Shown in pieces: positions 9,260-17,598 of a stretch of 64,000 nt of DNA. Numbering within the stretch: position 1 is the stretch's first letter; each line of letters begins with the position of its first letter. The stretch comes from Nitrosomonas sp. (GTDB lineage Bacteria; Pseudomonadota; Gammaproteobacteria; Burkholderiales; Nitrosomonadaceae), in the NCBI GenBank assembly GCA_020446045.1, contig JAGRFM010000058.1:1-64000 (forward strand). The letters run 5' to 3'. The notes below the pieces were generated by a model. The model worked only from the letters and a program-made list of their open reading frames with translations, was not told where the DNA came from and did no database searches. The position numbers and the translations under genes are program-made.

Positions 9260-9480
9260 TTATTGGTTTATTATCGGATTTCGATTCAGATTGATCACGA
9301 AAATACAATCAAACGACACAGGATCACCCGGATTACCCATAAACCCGGACATGTCGACCATACCTGACAACCGTACAGTCCCGTGCTCTGTTCAAAACCG
9401 TTTGTACCGCCCAAAATGGCATTTTCTGTGCTCGATGCACCAGTAATGTGGGTAACAGACTGACCGGATGTTTGTTTAAA
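9260..9480 (-). pseudogene. Frameshifted remnant of a small beta-barrel secreted protein
   Basis: Not an open frame as it stands. Reading the minus strand from 9477 gives SVTHITGASSTENAILGGT and then GFEQSTG. Moving by one base near 9379, inside a G run, continues as TVRLSGMVDMSGF, NPGDPVSFDCIFVINL, and a TAA stop at 9260-9262. The two pieces join smoothly into a sequence resembling allene-oxide-cyclase/dirigent-like barrel proteins (GGTGxFxxATGTVRLSG pattern). The N-terminal half and any signal peptide are missing because an in-frame TAG lies just upstream. A single missing G in the GGG run would restore the frame. The family name is by pattern memory and moderate in confidence. Confidence 0.55.
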
Positions 9481-9499
9481 TCCCTAATTTCATTAGGGA
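9481..9499. terminator. Short hairpin, possible terminator
   Basis: Perfect 8-bp inverted repeat TCCCTAAT / ATTAGGGA with a 3-base loop. It lies directly at the truncated upstream edge of the barrel-protein remnant and is followed on the plus strand by CTTAATTTT. The stem is AT-rich, so termination strength is doubtful. Confidence 0.35.
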
Positions 9500-9541
9500 C
9501 TTAATTTTCCCAATGCATGTGATAACAATGGTCTGAGGCGT

Positions 9542-9566
9542 TATAATAAAAAAGATTTTTATTATA
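9542..9566. promoter_or_regulatory. AT-only palindrome just upstream of ovoA
   Basis: An 11-bp perfect inverted repeat, TATAATAAAAA / TTTTTATTATA, separated by AGA and ending 18 bases before the ovoA ATG. There is no clear Shine-Dalgarno sequence between it and the start codon. It could be an operator or affect translation of the leader; it also contains a TATAAT that could serve as a -10 box. The role is inferred from position only. Confidence 0.4.
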
Positions 9567-9584
9567 GTTTGATAATATAACAAT

Positions 9585-11699
9585 ATGCTTAGACAACAGA
9601 TTCAGAGAACGCCCTTGCTTTTTGGCGATGATGTCAATGCGAAACGGGAGGAAATTCGCGCTTATTTTCACGGTACATTGGATTGTTACGAGCTGCTTTT
9701 CAAAACGTTGCGCAACGATGAAGCATATTACAACAAGCCTATTACATTACGTCATCCGCTAATTTTCTATTATGGTCATACGGCTACTTTTTTTGTGAAC
9801 AAACTGGTTCTGGCCGGATTAGTTACCGAACGCATCAATCCCAAATTCGAATCGATGTTTGCGGTTGGTGTAGACGAAATGAGCTGGGACGATTTGGATA
9901 ACACTCATTACGACTGGCCCAGTGTTGCAGAAGTCACCGAATACCGTAACAAAATGCGCAGTTTGGTGGATAGGTTGATCAGTGATTTGCCTTTGACATT
10001 ACCCATTACTTGGGAAAGTCCTTTTTGGCCAATTTTGATGGGTATCGAACACGAACAAATCCATCTTGAGACATCATCTGTATTAATCCGGCAGCATGCC
10101 ATGCACTATGTCCAGCCGCATGAAGCGTGGCGGCCTTGTGAAAAAACGGGTACGGCACCGGAGAATGTGCTTATCGATGTAATGCCAGGTACGATAACGA
10201 TAGGAAAAAACAAAAACACACATGAACACTATGGCTGGGATAATGAGTATGGTCTGCACAATGCCGATATCGCTGCATTTCAGGCTGGAAAGTATCTGGT
10301 CAGTAATCAGGAATACCTTTCTTTTATCGATGCCAATGGTTATCAAATCGATGACTACTGGGAAGAAGAAGGGCTTTCATGGCGTAATTTTACTAAGGCG
10401 GAACATCCACCATTTTGGGTCAAGAAAGACGATGCCTGGTCTATGCGTACCATGACTGATGAGATACCGATGCCATGGGACTGGCCGGTTGACGTTAATT
10501 ATCATGAAGCCAAAGCATTCTGTAACTGGAAGGCTAAAACCACGGGCCAACCGTTTAGATTGCCCACGGAAGACGAATGGTACCGGTTATACGATCTGGC
10601 GGGTTTGTCCGAAGTGCCGCACGATAAAAAAGCGGTTGGTAATCTGCATCTTGATTATTATGCATCCAGTTGTCCGGTCACCGAATTTCCTCAAGGTGAG
10701 TTCTACGATATCGTCGGTAACGTCTGGCAGTGGACGGAAACGCCCACTTATCCATTTGAAGGCTTTGATGTACATCCATTGTATGATGATTTCACAACGC
10801 CGACATTTGATAACAAACATAACCTGATAAAAGGCGGTGCATGGATCTCCTGCGGTAACGAGTCGCTTAGGAGCTCGCGCTATGCGTTCAGGCGTCATTT
10901 TTTCCAGCATGCGGGTTTTCGCTACGTTGTTTCAAATGCACCGGCAACTTTGCAATCGTCGAATTACGAAACCGATAAACTGTTGTCCGAATACGCTGAA
11001 TTTCACTACGGCGATACCTATTTTGACGTGCCAAATTTCCCGGAAACACTTGCAGAAATTGCGATCAAAGCAATGGGTGACCGGCCTGCCCGTAAAGCTC
11101 TGGATCTCGGCTGTGCATCCGGACGCTCAACATTCGAACTTGCACGCCATTTTGATCATGTCACGGGTATTGATTTTTCAGCACGTTTTATTGGACAAGG
11201 CGTACAACTCGCACAACAGGGTATTTTGCGTTATACACTGACCGACGAAGGCGACCTGGTTTTCTACAAGGAGCGAACATTGACCGGTCTCGGTCTAGAT
11301 CATGTCAAGGATAAAGTGGAATTTTATCAGGGGGATGCTTGCAATCTGAAGCCGTTATTTTCAGGTTATGATTTGATTCTGGCCGCAAACCTGATAGATC
11401 GGCTGTATGATCCGGCCAAACTGCTTAATTCCATTCATACACGCATCAATACCGGCGGATTATTGATGATTACTTCTCCCTATACCTGGCTGACCGAACA
11501 TACCAAGCGGGAATTCTGGGTTGGCGGTTTCAAGCGGGACGGCGAAAATTTCACAACGCTGGATGGCTTAAAAGAAATTCTCGGTAAACATTTCAAACTG
11601 ATCCAGGGTCCGCAATCGGTACCATTCGTTATTCGTGAAACAAGCCGTAAGCATCAGCACACATTGTCCGAAGTGACCATTTGGGAGAAAGTTTCTTGA
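9585..11699 (+). CDS. ovoA: 5-histidylcysteine sulfoxide synthase / methyltransferase OvoA
   Basis: A 704-residue protein for the first and last steps of ovothiol synthesis: an iron-dependent sulfoxide synthase joins cysteine to histidine C5, and a C-terminal domain methylates the imidazole. The N-terminal DinB-like domain shows the iron ligands H65 and HEQIHLE (H156, H160). The middle FGE-sulfatase-like domain contains LPTEDEWYRL and GNVWQWTETP. The C-terminal domain, from about residue 500, has the SAM motif LDLGCASGRS followed by VTGIDFS. Length and domain order match OvoA rather than the shorter EgtB of ergothioneine synthesis, which lacks this methyltransferase. The stop codon overlaps the ovoB start region, so the two form an operon ending in the terminator at 12931. 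Confidence 0.93.
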   Translation: MLRQQIQRTPLLFGDDVNAKREEIRAYFHGTLDCYELLFKTLRNDEAYYNKPITLRHPLIFYYGHTATFFVNKLVLAGLVTERINPKFESMFAVGVDEMSWDDLDNTHYDWPSVAEVTEYRNKMRSLVDRLISDLPLTLPITWESPFWPILMGIEHEQIHLETSSVLIRQHAMHYVQPHEAWRPCEKTGTAPENVLIDVMPGTITIGKNKNTHEHYGWDNEYGLHNADIAAFQAGKYLVSNQEYLSFIDANGYQIDDYWEEEGLSWRNFTKAEHPPFWVKKDDAWSMRTMTDEIPMPWDWPVDVNYHEAKAFCNWKAKTTGQPFRLPTEDEWYRLYDLAGLSEVPHDKKAVGNLHLDYYASSCPVTEFPQGEFYDIVGNVWQWTETPTYPFEGFDVHPLYDDFTTPTFDNKHNLIKGGAWISCGNESLRSSRYAFRRHFFQHAGFRYVVSNAPATLQSSNYETDKLLSEYAEFHYGDTYFDVPNFPETLAEIAIKAMGDRPARKALDLGCASGRSTFELARHFDHVTGIDFSARFIGQGVQLAQQGILRYTLTDEGDLVFYKERTLTGLGLDHVKDKVEFYQGDACNLKPLFSGYDLILAANLIDRLYDPAKLLNSIHTRINTGGLLMITSPYTWLTEHTKREFWVGGFKRDGENFTTLDGLKEILGKHFKLIQGPQSVPFVIRETSRKHQHTLSEVTIWEKVS

Positions 11700-12895
11700 G
11701 TAATGGATTCGATTCAAGTTATTTCGACCAGATAATCAACCGGGAGGGAACGGGAAGCACCAAATACGACGGACGGCAGGCCATGTTTGGTAAACCGGAT
11801 GTTATTCCGGTTTGGGTGGCGGATATGGATTTCGCCACGCCGCCCGCCATTACCGACGCACTGATGGAACGTGCGAAACATCCGGTTTATGGCTATACGC
11901 TGTTTCCGGACAGTTTGTATGAATCAATCATTGATTGGATGCAGCAACGGCATAACTGGACTATTGAGCGTGACTGGATTGTTATGTGTCCCGGTGTAGT
12001 GCCGTCACTCAACGCTGCTGTCATGGCATTTAGCCAACCCGGTGAATCGGTTATTATCCAGCCCCCGGTTTATTTTCCTTTTTTTTCCGCTGTGTCTCAG
12101 ACCGGCAGAATGTTAGTACAGAATCCTCTCGTTCTGCAAAATAATCGCTATGTCATCGATTTTGACCATCTTGAACAATGTGTGCAGGAAACCGGTGCAC
12201 GGCTGCTGTTGTTTTGCTCACCGCATAATCCGGTTGGGCGTGTCTGGTCACCCGATGAGCTGAATCAATTGCTCCAGATAGCGGAAAAACAGGATTTGAT
12301 CATTTTTTCCGATGAAATACATGCCGACCTGATTTATCCGGAACATAAACATACCGTCCTTGCAACGCTTACAGGCAGCGAAGATCGCGTTATGACGGCC
12401 ATGGCGCCGAGCAAGACATTCAATATTCCAGGATTAAACCTGTCAACACTGATTGTCCCTGACAAAAAGCTCCGTAAGGCGATTACAGATGTTTTCAATA
12501 CCTGGCATATCAGTGCATCAAACCCGTTCAGTGTCATTGCATTTGAAACCGCTTACCGTCAGGGAGAAGCATGGCTGGAAGCGTTGCTGGTTTATTTGCG
12601 TGATACGCGAGATTACGTGCAGGATTTTCTGAACAATTATTTGCCGCAAATCAAGTTGATTCCATCGGAAGGGACTTATCTGCTTTGGCTCGATTGCCGG
12701 GCGTTGAATATGAGTGATGCTGAACTCAAACATTTTTTCATTCATGATGCCGGTGTTGGCATGAGTCCCGGTATTTTGTTTGGTGAACAGGGTAGTGGTT
12801 TTGTGCGCTTAAATATCGGTGCACCACGGGAAACAATCAGACAAGTATTAAACAATATTCGGCAGTCGCAGTCATTGTTAAAATCAAATAAATAA
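11696..12895 (+). CDS. ovoB: PLP-dependent C-S lyase (OvoB, PatB/MalY type)
   Basis: A 399-residue fold-type I PLP enzyme expected to cleave the 5-histidylcysteine sulfoxide made by OvoA to give the thiol-histidine. Visible motifs are SPHNPVGRVWSPDEL (substrate and cofactor asparagine region), FSDEIHADLIYP (PLP-ring aspartate) and APSKTFNIPG with the Schiff-base lysine at about K240. This is the PatB/MalY cystathionine beta-lyase subgroup; the link to ovothiol comes from its direct overlap with ovoA. I place the start at TTG 11696, with GGGAG at 11683-11687 nine bases upstream and TTGA overlapping the ovoA TGA. An earlier in-frame TTG at 11681 lies before this ribosome site. Confidence 0.88.
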   Translation: MSNGFDSSYFDQIINREGTGSTKYDGRQAMFGKPDVIPVWVADMDFATPPAITDALMERAKHPVYGYTLFPDSLYESIIDWMQQRHNWTIERDWIVMCPGVVPSLNAAVMAFSQPGESVIIQPPVYFPFFSAVSQTGRMLVQNPLVLQNNRYVIDFDHLEQCVQETGARLLLFCSPHNPVGRVWSPDELNQLLQIAEKQDLIIFSDEIHADLIYPEHKHTVLATLTGSEDRVMTAMAPSKTFNIPGLNLSTLIVPDKKLRKAITDVFNTWHISASNPFSVIAFETAYRQGEAWLEALLVYLRDTRDYVQDFLNNYLPQIKLIPSEGTYLLWLDCRALNMSDAELKHFFIHDAGVGMSPGILFGEQGSGFVRLNIGAPRETIRQVLNNIRQSQSLLKSNK

Positions 12896-12930
12896 TTGCA
12901 ATTGATTGATGTGAAGCATTATTGGTGAGC

Positions 12931-12967
12931 AGCGGCATTCATGTTTCAGAATGCCGCTGGTTTTTTT
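12931..12967 (+). terminator. Rho-independent terminator after ovoB
   Basis: A 10-bp perfect stem AGCGGCATTC / GAATGCCGCT with an 8-base loop, followed by GG and seven T. It is the clearest terminator in the window and isolates ovoAB from the CRISPR region just beyond. Confidence 0.9.
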
Positions 12968-12989
12968 ATTGAGATTGATACGTTCAAAC

Positions 12990-13077
12990 AATATTATCTG
13001 CTTGTTCGGCAGTAAAAAAATTTCATTGAATTAATAAATCAAACTCAAATTTCTAAGCTGCCCATTCGGCAGTATAT
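12990..13077 (-). CRISPR. One-spacer type I-F mini-array
   Basis: On the minus strand, in cas operon direction, 13077-13050 is a 28-base unit ending ACTGCCG-AATG-GGCAGCTTAGAAA. It matches the type I-F repeat (CTGCC/GGCAG stem and AGAAA tail) except in the loop and at the first bases. Exactly 60 bases on, at 13017-12990, a second copy matches 18 of 28 positions and keeps TACTGCCGAA but has lost much of the 3' half, as expected for a terminal repeat. The space between (13049-13018) is 32 bases, the standard I-F spacer length, and is about 80% AT. The 127 bases up to the end of cas6f are the presumed leader. Confidence 0.8.
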
Positions 13078-13204
13078 TTTCACACTGTACGGATAATATC
13101 CTATAAACTCCTAACCTGTCTGTGCACTATCTGTACGACGGAAGCAAATTGCTGCTAGAAATTCAAGGCTATTTAGTGAATTATAAGCAACCAAAGCTGG
13201 TTTT

Positions 13205-13780
13205 TTAAAATATCGGTACCGTACTGCTGCTACTTAAGCCATAAGTACTAAAAAGTTGCGTAGAAGCTGCTTGTTGAACATGTTGCCTGGAAATGATTAA
13301 CCGGTACGACTCGCCCGTACTTTTGCTTTGAATATGGATATAGGGGGCATTACTGTATATTTCGTCCCGTCCTTTAAAATAATCGAGAGCCTGTTGCAGA
13401 CTGATGCGTTTTCTTTTTGCTCTGCGCCGCGCTAATCTTTCATTATTGTTTTTAGGTTGTATGCGCTTAAAAACTGCGTGGCCCTGGATTTTATGGGGTA
13501 TTTGTTCAACGGGCGAAACGTGCAAATATTCAACCAGTCCTAAAGTAAACCTGAGATTTAATTTTTCTAATTGATTTTTATTCGTCGAGAGTAAACGCAA
13601 TTTACTTCCCAAACGGGATTTTTTTTCATCATATTCAGGAAAAGAAGCGCCGATACAAATTTTTCCGTTGTGATTTATTTCAACAAAAGCCTGATGTATA
13701 TGTTGATAAACTTTTTGCCATAGAAAATGTAATGGCACTTCAGGCCCCGGTAATAATGTAATGTCAATAAAATATTTCAT
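13205..13780 (-). CDS. cas6f: Type I-F crRNA endoribonuclease Cas6f (Csy4)
   Basis: A 191-residue protein that cuts the CRISPR transcript at the base of each repeat hairpin and stays bound to the crRNA 3' end. It begins MKYFIDITLLP like other Csy4 proteins. The catalytic-type histidine is present at residue 29 (YQHIHQ), an arginine-rich helix RLARRRAKRKR should enter the repeat major groove, and the C-terminus ends in the family pattern GLSSSSTVPIF. The start is ATG with complement 13778-13780 and TAAGGAA upstream; longer upstream readings are out of line with the family. It follows cas7f with a gap of four bases and is the last gene before the mini-array. Confidence 0.93.
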   Translation of the reverse strand: MKYFIDITLLPGPEVPLHFLWQKVYQHIHQAFVEINHNGKICIGASFPEYDEKKSRLGSKLRLLSTNKNQLEKLNLRFTLGLVEYLHVSPVEQIPHKIQGHAVFKRIQPKNNNERLARRRAKRKRISLQQALDYFKGRDEIYSNAPYIHIQSKSTGESYRLIISRQHVQQAASTQLFSTYGLSSSSTVPIF

Positions 13781-13784
13781 GACA

Positions 13785-14822
13785 TCATTCCTTACCGCTT
13801 TCACCAAAAACACCGCCTCGAACCAGAACCGCCATAACGTAGTGTTCATCATTCAGGCTGTCGAGATGTTTTTCGGTAGAAAAACGATCAAACAGCGTAT
13901 AAAAATCTGCTTTGTTCTTTGGGTTCCGATAGGCAATACCCAAATTGGTAACCGCACCATACGGTTCCACGGCGATAGGCCCAATACCTGCGGTAGTGTA
14001 ATCGGGATACCAGGTATCAATCGTACGAAGCGCATTGCCAATTTTTTGTGAATGAATGGCCGCTATATCATTGATATGATAGAGAATCCTGCTTTTCTTG
14101 TTTTTGCCATTCGTTTTATCCAGCACCAGTTCTTCACTTGGATAAACTTCCTGCGCTTCACCCACTAAAGCAAATGCATTGATTTCCAGGATTAAAACTT
14201 CCTGTTTTCCTGATAAGACTTTTGCTATTGCGGTTGCCAATGAATCAATATCATCATTGGTATTGAATTCACGCAGACTCAATTGCGCAGCATCAAAAAC
14301 CCATTGTTGAGATTCGTGATTCAGTGCTTTTACCCGCACTTCTATTCGCCGTGCGCCAATCCGGTTGCGCCATAAAAAACGGGCATTGGCAATATTAGCA
14401 GCATAGCGCCTGGCTAATTCAACAAATCCGGTTTTTGCCATATAGGCCTGTGCCGCAGTACTGAAGCTATCGTTGAATGATTTATTGTTACAAGCGGATG
14501 GCTTTTGAACACCGCTCAGTACTTTTAGCGTGAAGTGAAGTCGAAGCGTATCCTGATCAAGTTCTAGCGCACAACTATCAATACGTTGTAAATTTGGTTT
14601 CTGAACTTCTGTGTTCAGCTTGACCGGATCATTTTTGATCGTGGTTTTTAATCGATTTGAGATGGTTCCACGTACTGATTTTTCTCTTAATCGTAATGGC
14701 AGGGAGATTTCCTTTTCATTGCGCTTATCCCAGACTGTGCCATACATAAAACCGTCAGAAGGGACCAGTTTTTTTTCAAATGCTAATACTGAGGCAATAT
14801 TTGAATTTTTAGCCATGATCAT
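13785..14822 (-). CDS. cas7f: Type I-F Cascade backbone subunit Cas7f (Csy3)
   Basis: A 345-residue protein. In type I-F complexes six copies coat the crRNA spacer. The sequence shows Csy3 hallmarks: an N-terminal SVLAFEKKLVPSDGFMYG stretch, the central GFVELARRYAANIANARFLWRNR, and a C-terminal GIGPIAVEPYGAVTNLGIAYR segment. AGAGGAAAA lies directly upstream on the minus strand; the start is either this ATG or a second one six bases later (MAKNSN). It sits between cas5f and cas6f in canonical order. Nothing suggests truncation, so the backbone looks able to assemble. Confidence 0.94.
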   Translation of the reverse strand: MIMAKNSNIASVLAFEKKLVPSDGFMYGTVWDKRNEKEISLPLRLREKSVRGTISNRLKTTIKNDPVKLNTEVQKPNLQRIDSCALELDQDTLRLHFTLKVLSGVQKPSACNNKSFNDSFSTAAQAYMAKTGFVELARRYAANIANARFLWRNRIGARRIEVRVKALNHESQQWVFDAAQLSLREFNTNDDIDSLATAIAKVLSGKQEVLILEINAFALVGEAQEVYPSEELVLDKTNGKNKKSRILYHINDIAAIHSQKIGNALRTIDTWYPDYTTAGIGPIAVEPYGAVTNLGIAYRNPKNKADFYTLFDRFSTEKHLDSLNDEHYVMAVLVRGGVFGESGKE

Positions 14823-14845
14823 TTTTCCTCTTCTTTTACAAGATG

Positions 14846-15715
14846 CTAAATTTGCTGATATAAATAAAAATGCTTTTTCAAATCCACATGTCTATGCCAA
14901 AGTAAGCTTTTTAAATCACTTATCCGATACGGCATCACAAATTCACCCAGGGTTACAATACTCTCGGCAAAGCAATGTAAAACATCAGGGTTGCGCTGGT
15001 TGGCAGTAATGGTTAAATCACTGATGCCGTGGAATCCGACTGCAATGGGTACAATCCATCCTTTTTCTTTACGATTGCTGTACCATTTCACACGCCCATT
15101 TTTATCGTGTTTACAACGATGAGAAATAACCAAGTGATCCAGTAAGGCATCTATGGCGTCCTGACCGTTTTCCATTGCCTGTCTCATTAAATCGCGGCGT
15201 TCAATCAGGCAGTAACCAGGAACAAGACGGTGAATTAACTGATTGAATTCAGTTGAGCCGCTTATTTCCAACAGTTCTGGTGATTCGAAGTCCAGAATGT
15301 CTCCGGAAGCCAGTTTCATTGTCATCAGATAGTGGACAACCGTTGTTAAAAAGTGTTCTTGGTCAACGGGATTTAAACCGGTGCACTCAATGACCAGCGA
15401 GACCGTAAGATGACAACGTGCCTCTTCTACAAATGCGCTTCGCTGGCCATGCTTGTCTAATGGATTGCCTGTTCCAATAATGGAATAAACCGAATCGTTT
15501 GAATCTTTATAGGTCTGTAGATTGATCTGATGGCAAATAACGGTGGCACCATTCATCCGTAGACGTTTAAAAAAATCATGAGCCCTTAATTTGCGCTCAA
15601 GAGCATGAACAGCACCAAACCAGGCCGTCATGGACGGAAACCCTATTGTGTATGGACTGGAAAGCGCATTCGCATTTTGAACGAGCACGTGAGGTATCAG
15701 CAGAACCTGTTTCAT
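14846..15715 (-). CDS. cas5f: Type I-F Cascade subunit Cas5f (Csy2)
   Basis: A 289-residue protein that caps the 5' handle of the crRNA together with Cas8f. It begins MKQVLLIPHVLVQNANALSS and contains GFPSMTAWFGAVHALERKL, both typical of Csy2. The length is slightly short of the usual 300-330 but the protein is continuous from N- to C-terminus. Its start overlaps the cas8f stop by four bases (ATGA), so the two are translationally coupled. Separate cas8f and cas5f genes argue against the transposon-associated I-F3 type, in which these are fused. Confidence 0.93.
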   Translation of the reverse strand: MKQVLLIPHVLVQNANALSSPYTIGFPSMTAWFGAVHALERKLRAHDFFKRLRMNGATVICHQINLQTYKDSNDSVYSIIGTGNPLDKHGQRSAFVEEARCHLTVSLVIECTGLNPVDQEHFLTTVVHYLMTMKLASGDILDFESPELLEISGSTEFNQLIHRLVPGYCLIERRDLMRQAMENGQDAIDALLDHLVISHRCKHDKNGRVKWYSNRKEKGWIVPIAVGFHGISDLTITANQRNPDVLHCFAESIVTLGEFVMPYRISDLKSLLWHRHVDLKKHFYLYQQI

Positions 15716-16965
15716 CGCAATGCTTCCTCACAACGGTCAATTAGCGCATAAATTTGTTTTCTTTCATCATGCTCCACATTGAAAGCCCGATCACCAAGAA
15801 TCTTCGTGTACTGATTAAGAAACCAGCCTGTACTGTCCTGTTTGACAGTAACCAGATAATTTGGCCAGATTTTTCTTTTATGAACATAGCGCTGATCCAG
15901 CCAGAATTTTTGATAGCGAGGCAGATGCCGGTATGCTTCGGTTAGAGACCAACCTGCCTTTAACTGCCTGATTTGCCATACGGTATCGGCAATCCTGTAA
16001 ATGATATTCTGTATGCATTGATCGTATGCTTTTTTAGCTTTAGCGGTTTTGTTTTTTCTCAGAAGCATTTTTTGATGGTGCCATGCTTCGAAAATATCCT
16101 GATAATCGGTGTGCTCAAGATATGATTCAAAAAAACATGTCTTGGGAGGTTGCAATGTATCGCTGAACAGCGATGGTGGCATGGATGGCAATAAATATGC
16201 TGTTCCGCCATTTTCATTATTGAGTACACTGATATTTTGCGGTTTGGTTCCGCCGTATCTAATTAAGGTTAGATTAACAATTTCAGAAAATTCACCCGCA
16301 AAAAACTGATTGTTTTTTTGGGCATCACATGCTGTTCGGGCATGTAATGAGAAACGTAAGCTATTAATGCGTTCCTTCAGTTTGAAAACTAGACTTGAGG
16401 GTGTAAGTATTGACAATAAATGATATGTTTTTGCGTCAACCGGAAAGTAAACTTGCTTTAATTTGCCGCTGGTATTTTTGATTGGTTGTTCTGTTTTTTT
16501 GATTGCAAAAAGGCCTGCTGTGATGGTGTTAAAGATTGCTTCCGGTAAATCAAATTGCGCCTTAATTTCTGAAGATTGGCGCTCCAAATGAGACATTATT
16601 GTTTCGCCATCGGCTAACCTCAGATTCAGAAATTTATAGACATCCAGTGCGGCAGCATTTCCATAAACATCGGGTATGACACTGACATTTCCACTGCGTA
16701 AAAAACCATCGGCACTTCTGCCTGATTTTGCGATAATAGGGTTAATTTTGACATCCGGATGGCTAAACTTACCTGGGTGTGTCGAAGCAGATAGTTGGTA
16801 TGCACGCTGCGCTGCTAAGAAAAGCCAGTTGTGCAATGAATAAGCTTCTAAAGATTGTTTTTCGACTATTTTCTTATCTTCAGGCGTAATATTGCCTTTG
16901 ATTTTTTTTGATAGCCAAAGTAGCCTGCGTTCATTTAAAAATGTTTTTATTGCCGGATCCAGCAC
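15712..16965 (-). CDS. cas8f: Type I-F Cascade large subunit Cas8f (Csy1)
   Basis: A 417-residue protein near the usual Csy1 length. It recognises the PAM and, in complete systems, recruits Cas2-3. Visible family features include AYSLHNWLFLAAQRAYQLS, the conserved GNAAALDVYKFL region, YGGTKPQNISVLN (a strongly conserved Csy1 motif) and a helical C-terminal part. It is the first cas gene of the operon. In canonical I-F1 loci cas1 and cas2-3 precede it, but here the upstream 160 bases are noncoding and the next gene is an unrelated 59-codon frame. Base composition is more AT-rich than the housekeeping genes around. Confidence 0.94.
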   Translation of the reverse strand: MLDPAIKTFLNERRLLWLSKKIKGNITPEDKKIVEKQSLEAYSLHNWLFLAAQRAYQLSASTHPGKFSHPDVKINPIIAKSGRSADGFLRSGNVSVIPDVYGNAAALDVYKFLNLRLADGETIMSHLERQSSEIKAQFDLPEAIFNTITAGLFAIKKTEQPIKNTSGKLKQVYFPVDAKTYHLLSILTPSSLVFKLKERINSLRFSLHARTACDAQKNNQFFAGEFSEIVNLTLIRYGGTKPQNISVLNNENGGTAYLLPSMPPSLFSDTLQPPKTCFFESYLEHTDYQDIFEAWHHQKMLLRKNKTAKAKKAYDQCIQNIIYRIADTVWQIRQLKAGWSLTEAYRHLPRYQKFWLDQRYVHKRKIWPNYLVTVKQDSTGWFLNQYTKILGDRAFNVEHDERKQIYALIDRCEEALR

Positions 16966-17127
16966 ATTTTTCCCCTCTATTTATATTCCGGATTAACACA
17001 TCGCGAAAAAGGTATTTACAGATAAGGCGCGCGATTGATTAATAATGGAAAGATTTATTTCGGCAATAAAAGAAAAGGATTTAGTCCATAATGGGTTATT
17101 AAAACAAACGGGATAAAAAGATAAGTT

Positions 17128-17307
17128 TTATACAGCAGCGGCAAAAACAGTTGTGGTCTCAAAACGGCTTAATGCATCCATGATGGCTTCTGAAGTGGAC
17201 TTGAAAAGCCCATAATAAACATAAGTTTCTCCGCAACGTGTTGTCAGTCTTATTTTGCATTTTATAAGTCTGGTGTTTTGTTCTTTGATAACATGCTGAG
17301 TTTTCAT
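17128..17307 (-). CDS. Small protein of unknown function upstream of cas8f
   Basis: A 59-residue frame on the cas strand, 162 bases before cas8f. The start MKTQHVIKEQ has AAGGAAC six bases upstream, which supports translation; longer upstream readings lack a site. The core CKIRLTTRCGETYVYYGLF, followed by STSEAIMDAL, loosely resembles small hypothetical proteins carried by integrative elements, but I cannot name the family. It has no DNA-binding or membrane motif I can see. It could be the first gene of the cas transcript or an unrelated leftover. Confidence 0.5.
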   Translation of the reverse strand: MKTQHVIKEQNTRLIKCKIRLTTRCGETYVYYGLFKSTSEAIMDALSRFETTTVFAAAV

Positions 17308-17574
17308 GGATGTTCCTTGAATCAAGTCTTTATTGATTAAACCTGTGAAACATTTTAAAAAAATTTGCGTCAAATGAAGTGCACTTAAAACATAGAAAAG
17401 CACCTTATTTAGCAGTTTTCACACGTGCCAGCGCTTTCTGTACGCTCTTTTCTGCGAACCGTAAGGAGAAGGAATATATTCGGACATGTTATAATCCATC
17501 ATGGATTTAACGAGAGATTGTTATAAGTTACTGTTTTGATGATATAATTTGTGTTTCTGTGCAGTTAAAGTTTC

Positions 17575-17598
17575 GCCGGATTATTCCGGCTTTCTTTT
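17575..17598 (+). terminator. Hairpin with T-rich tail
   Basis: GCCGGA / TCCGGC stem with a TTAT loop followed by TTTCTTTT. No plus-strand gene ends nearby, so it may terminate a short transcript, or lie in the outer flank of the inverted-repeat element that starts 31 bases later. The wider gap 17308-18031 otherwise holds only that element and AT-rich upstream sequence of the radical SAM gene. Confidence 0.4.

Noticed and set aside
9585..11699. Ergothioneine synthase EgtB
   Set aside because: The C-terminal methyltransferase domain and the following C-S lyase gene fit OvoA/OvoB instead.
13110..13137. Possible third CRISPR repeat toward the leader (CCTAACCTGTCTG)
   Set aside because: Offset is 58 rather than 60 bases and the hairpin arms do not pair; counted as leader.
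13205..16965. Transposon-associated type I-F3 system
   Set aside because: cas8f and cas5f are separate genes and no tniQ, tnsA, tnsB or tnsC is present in the window.
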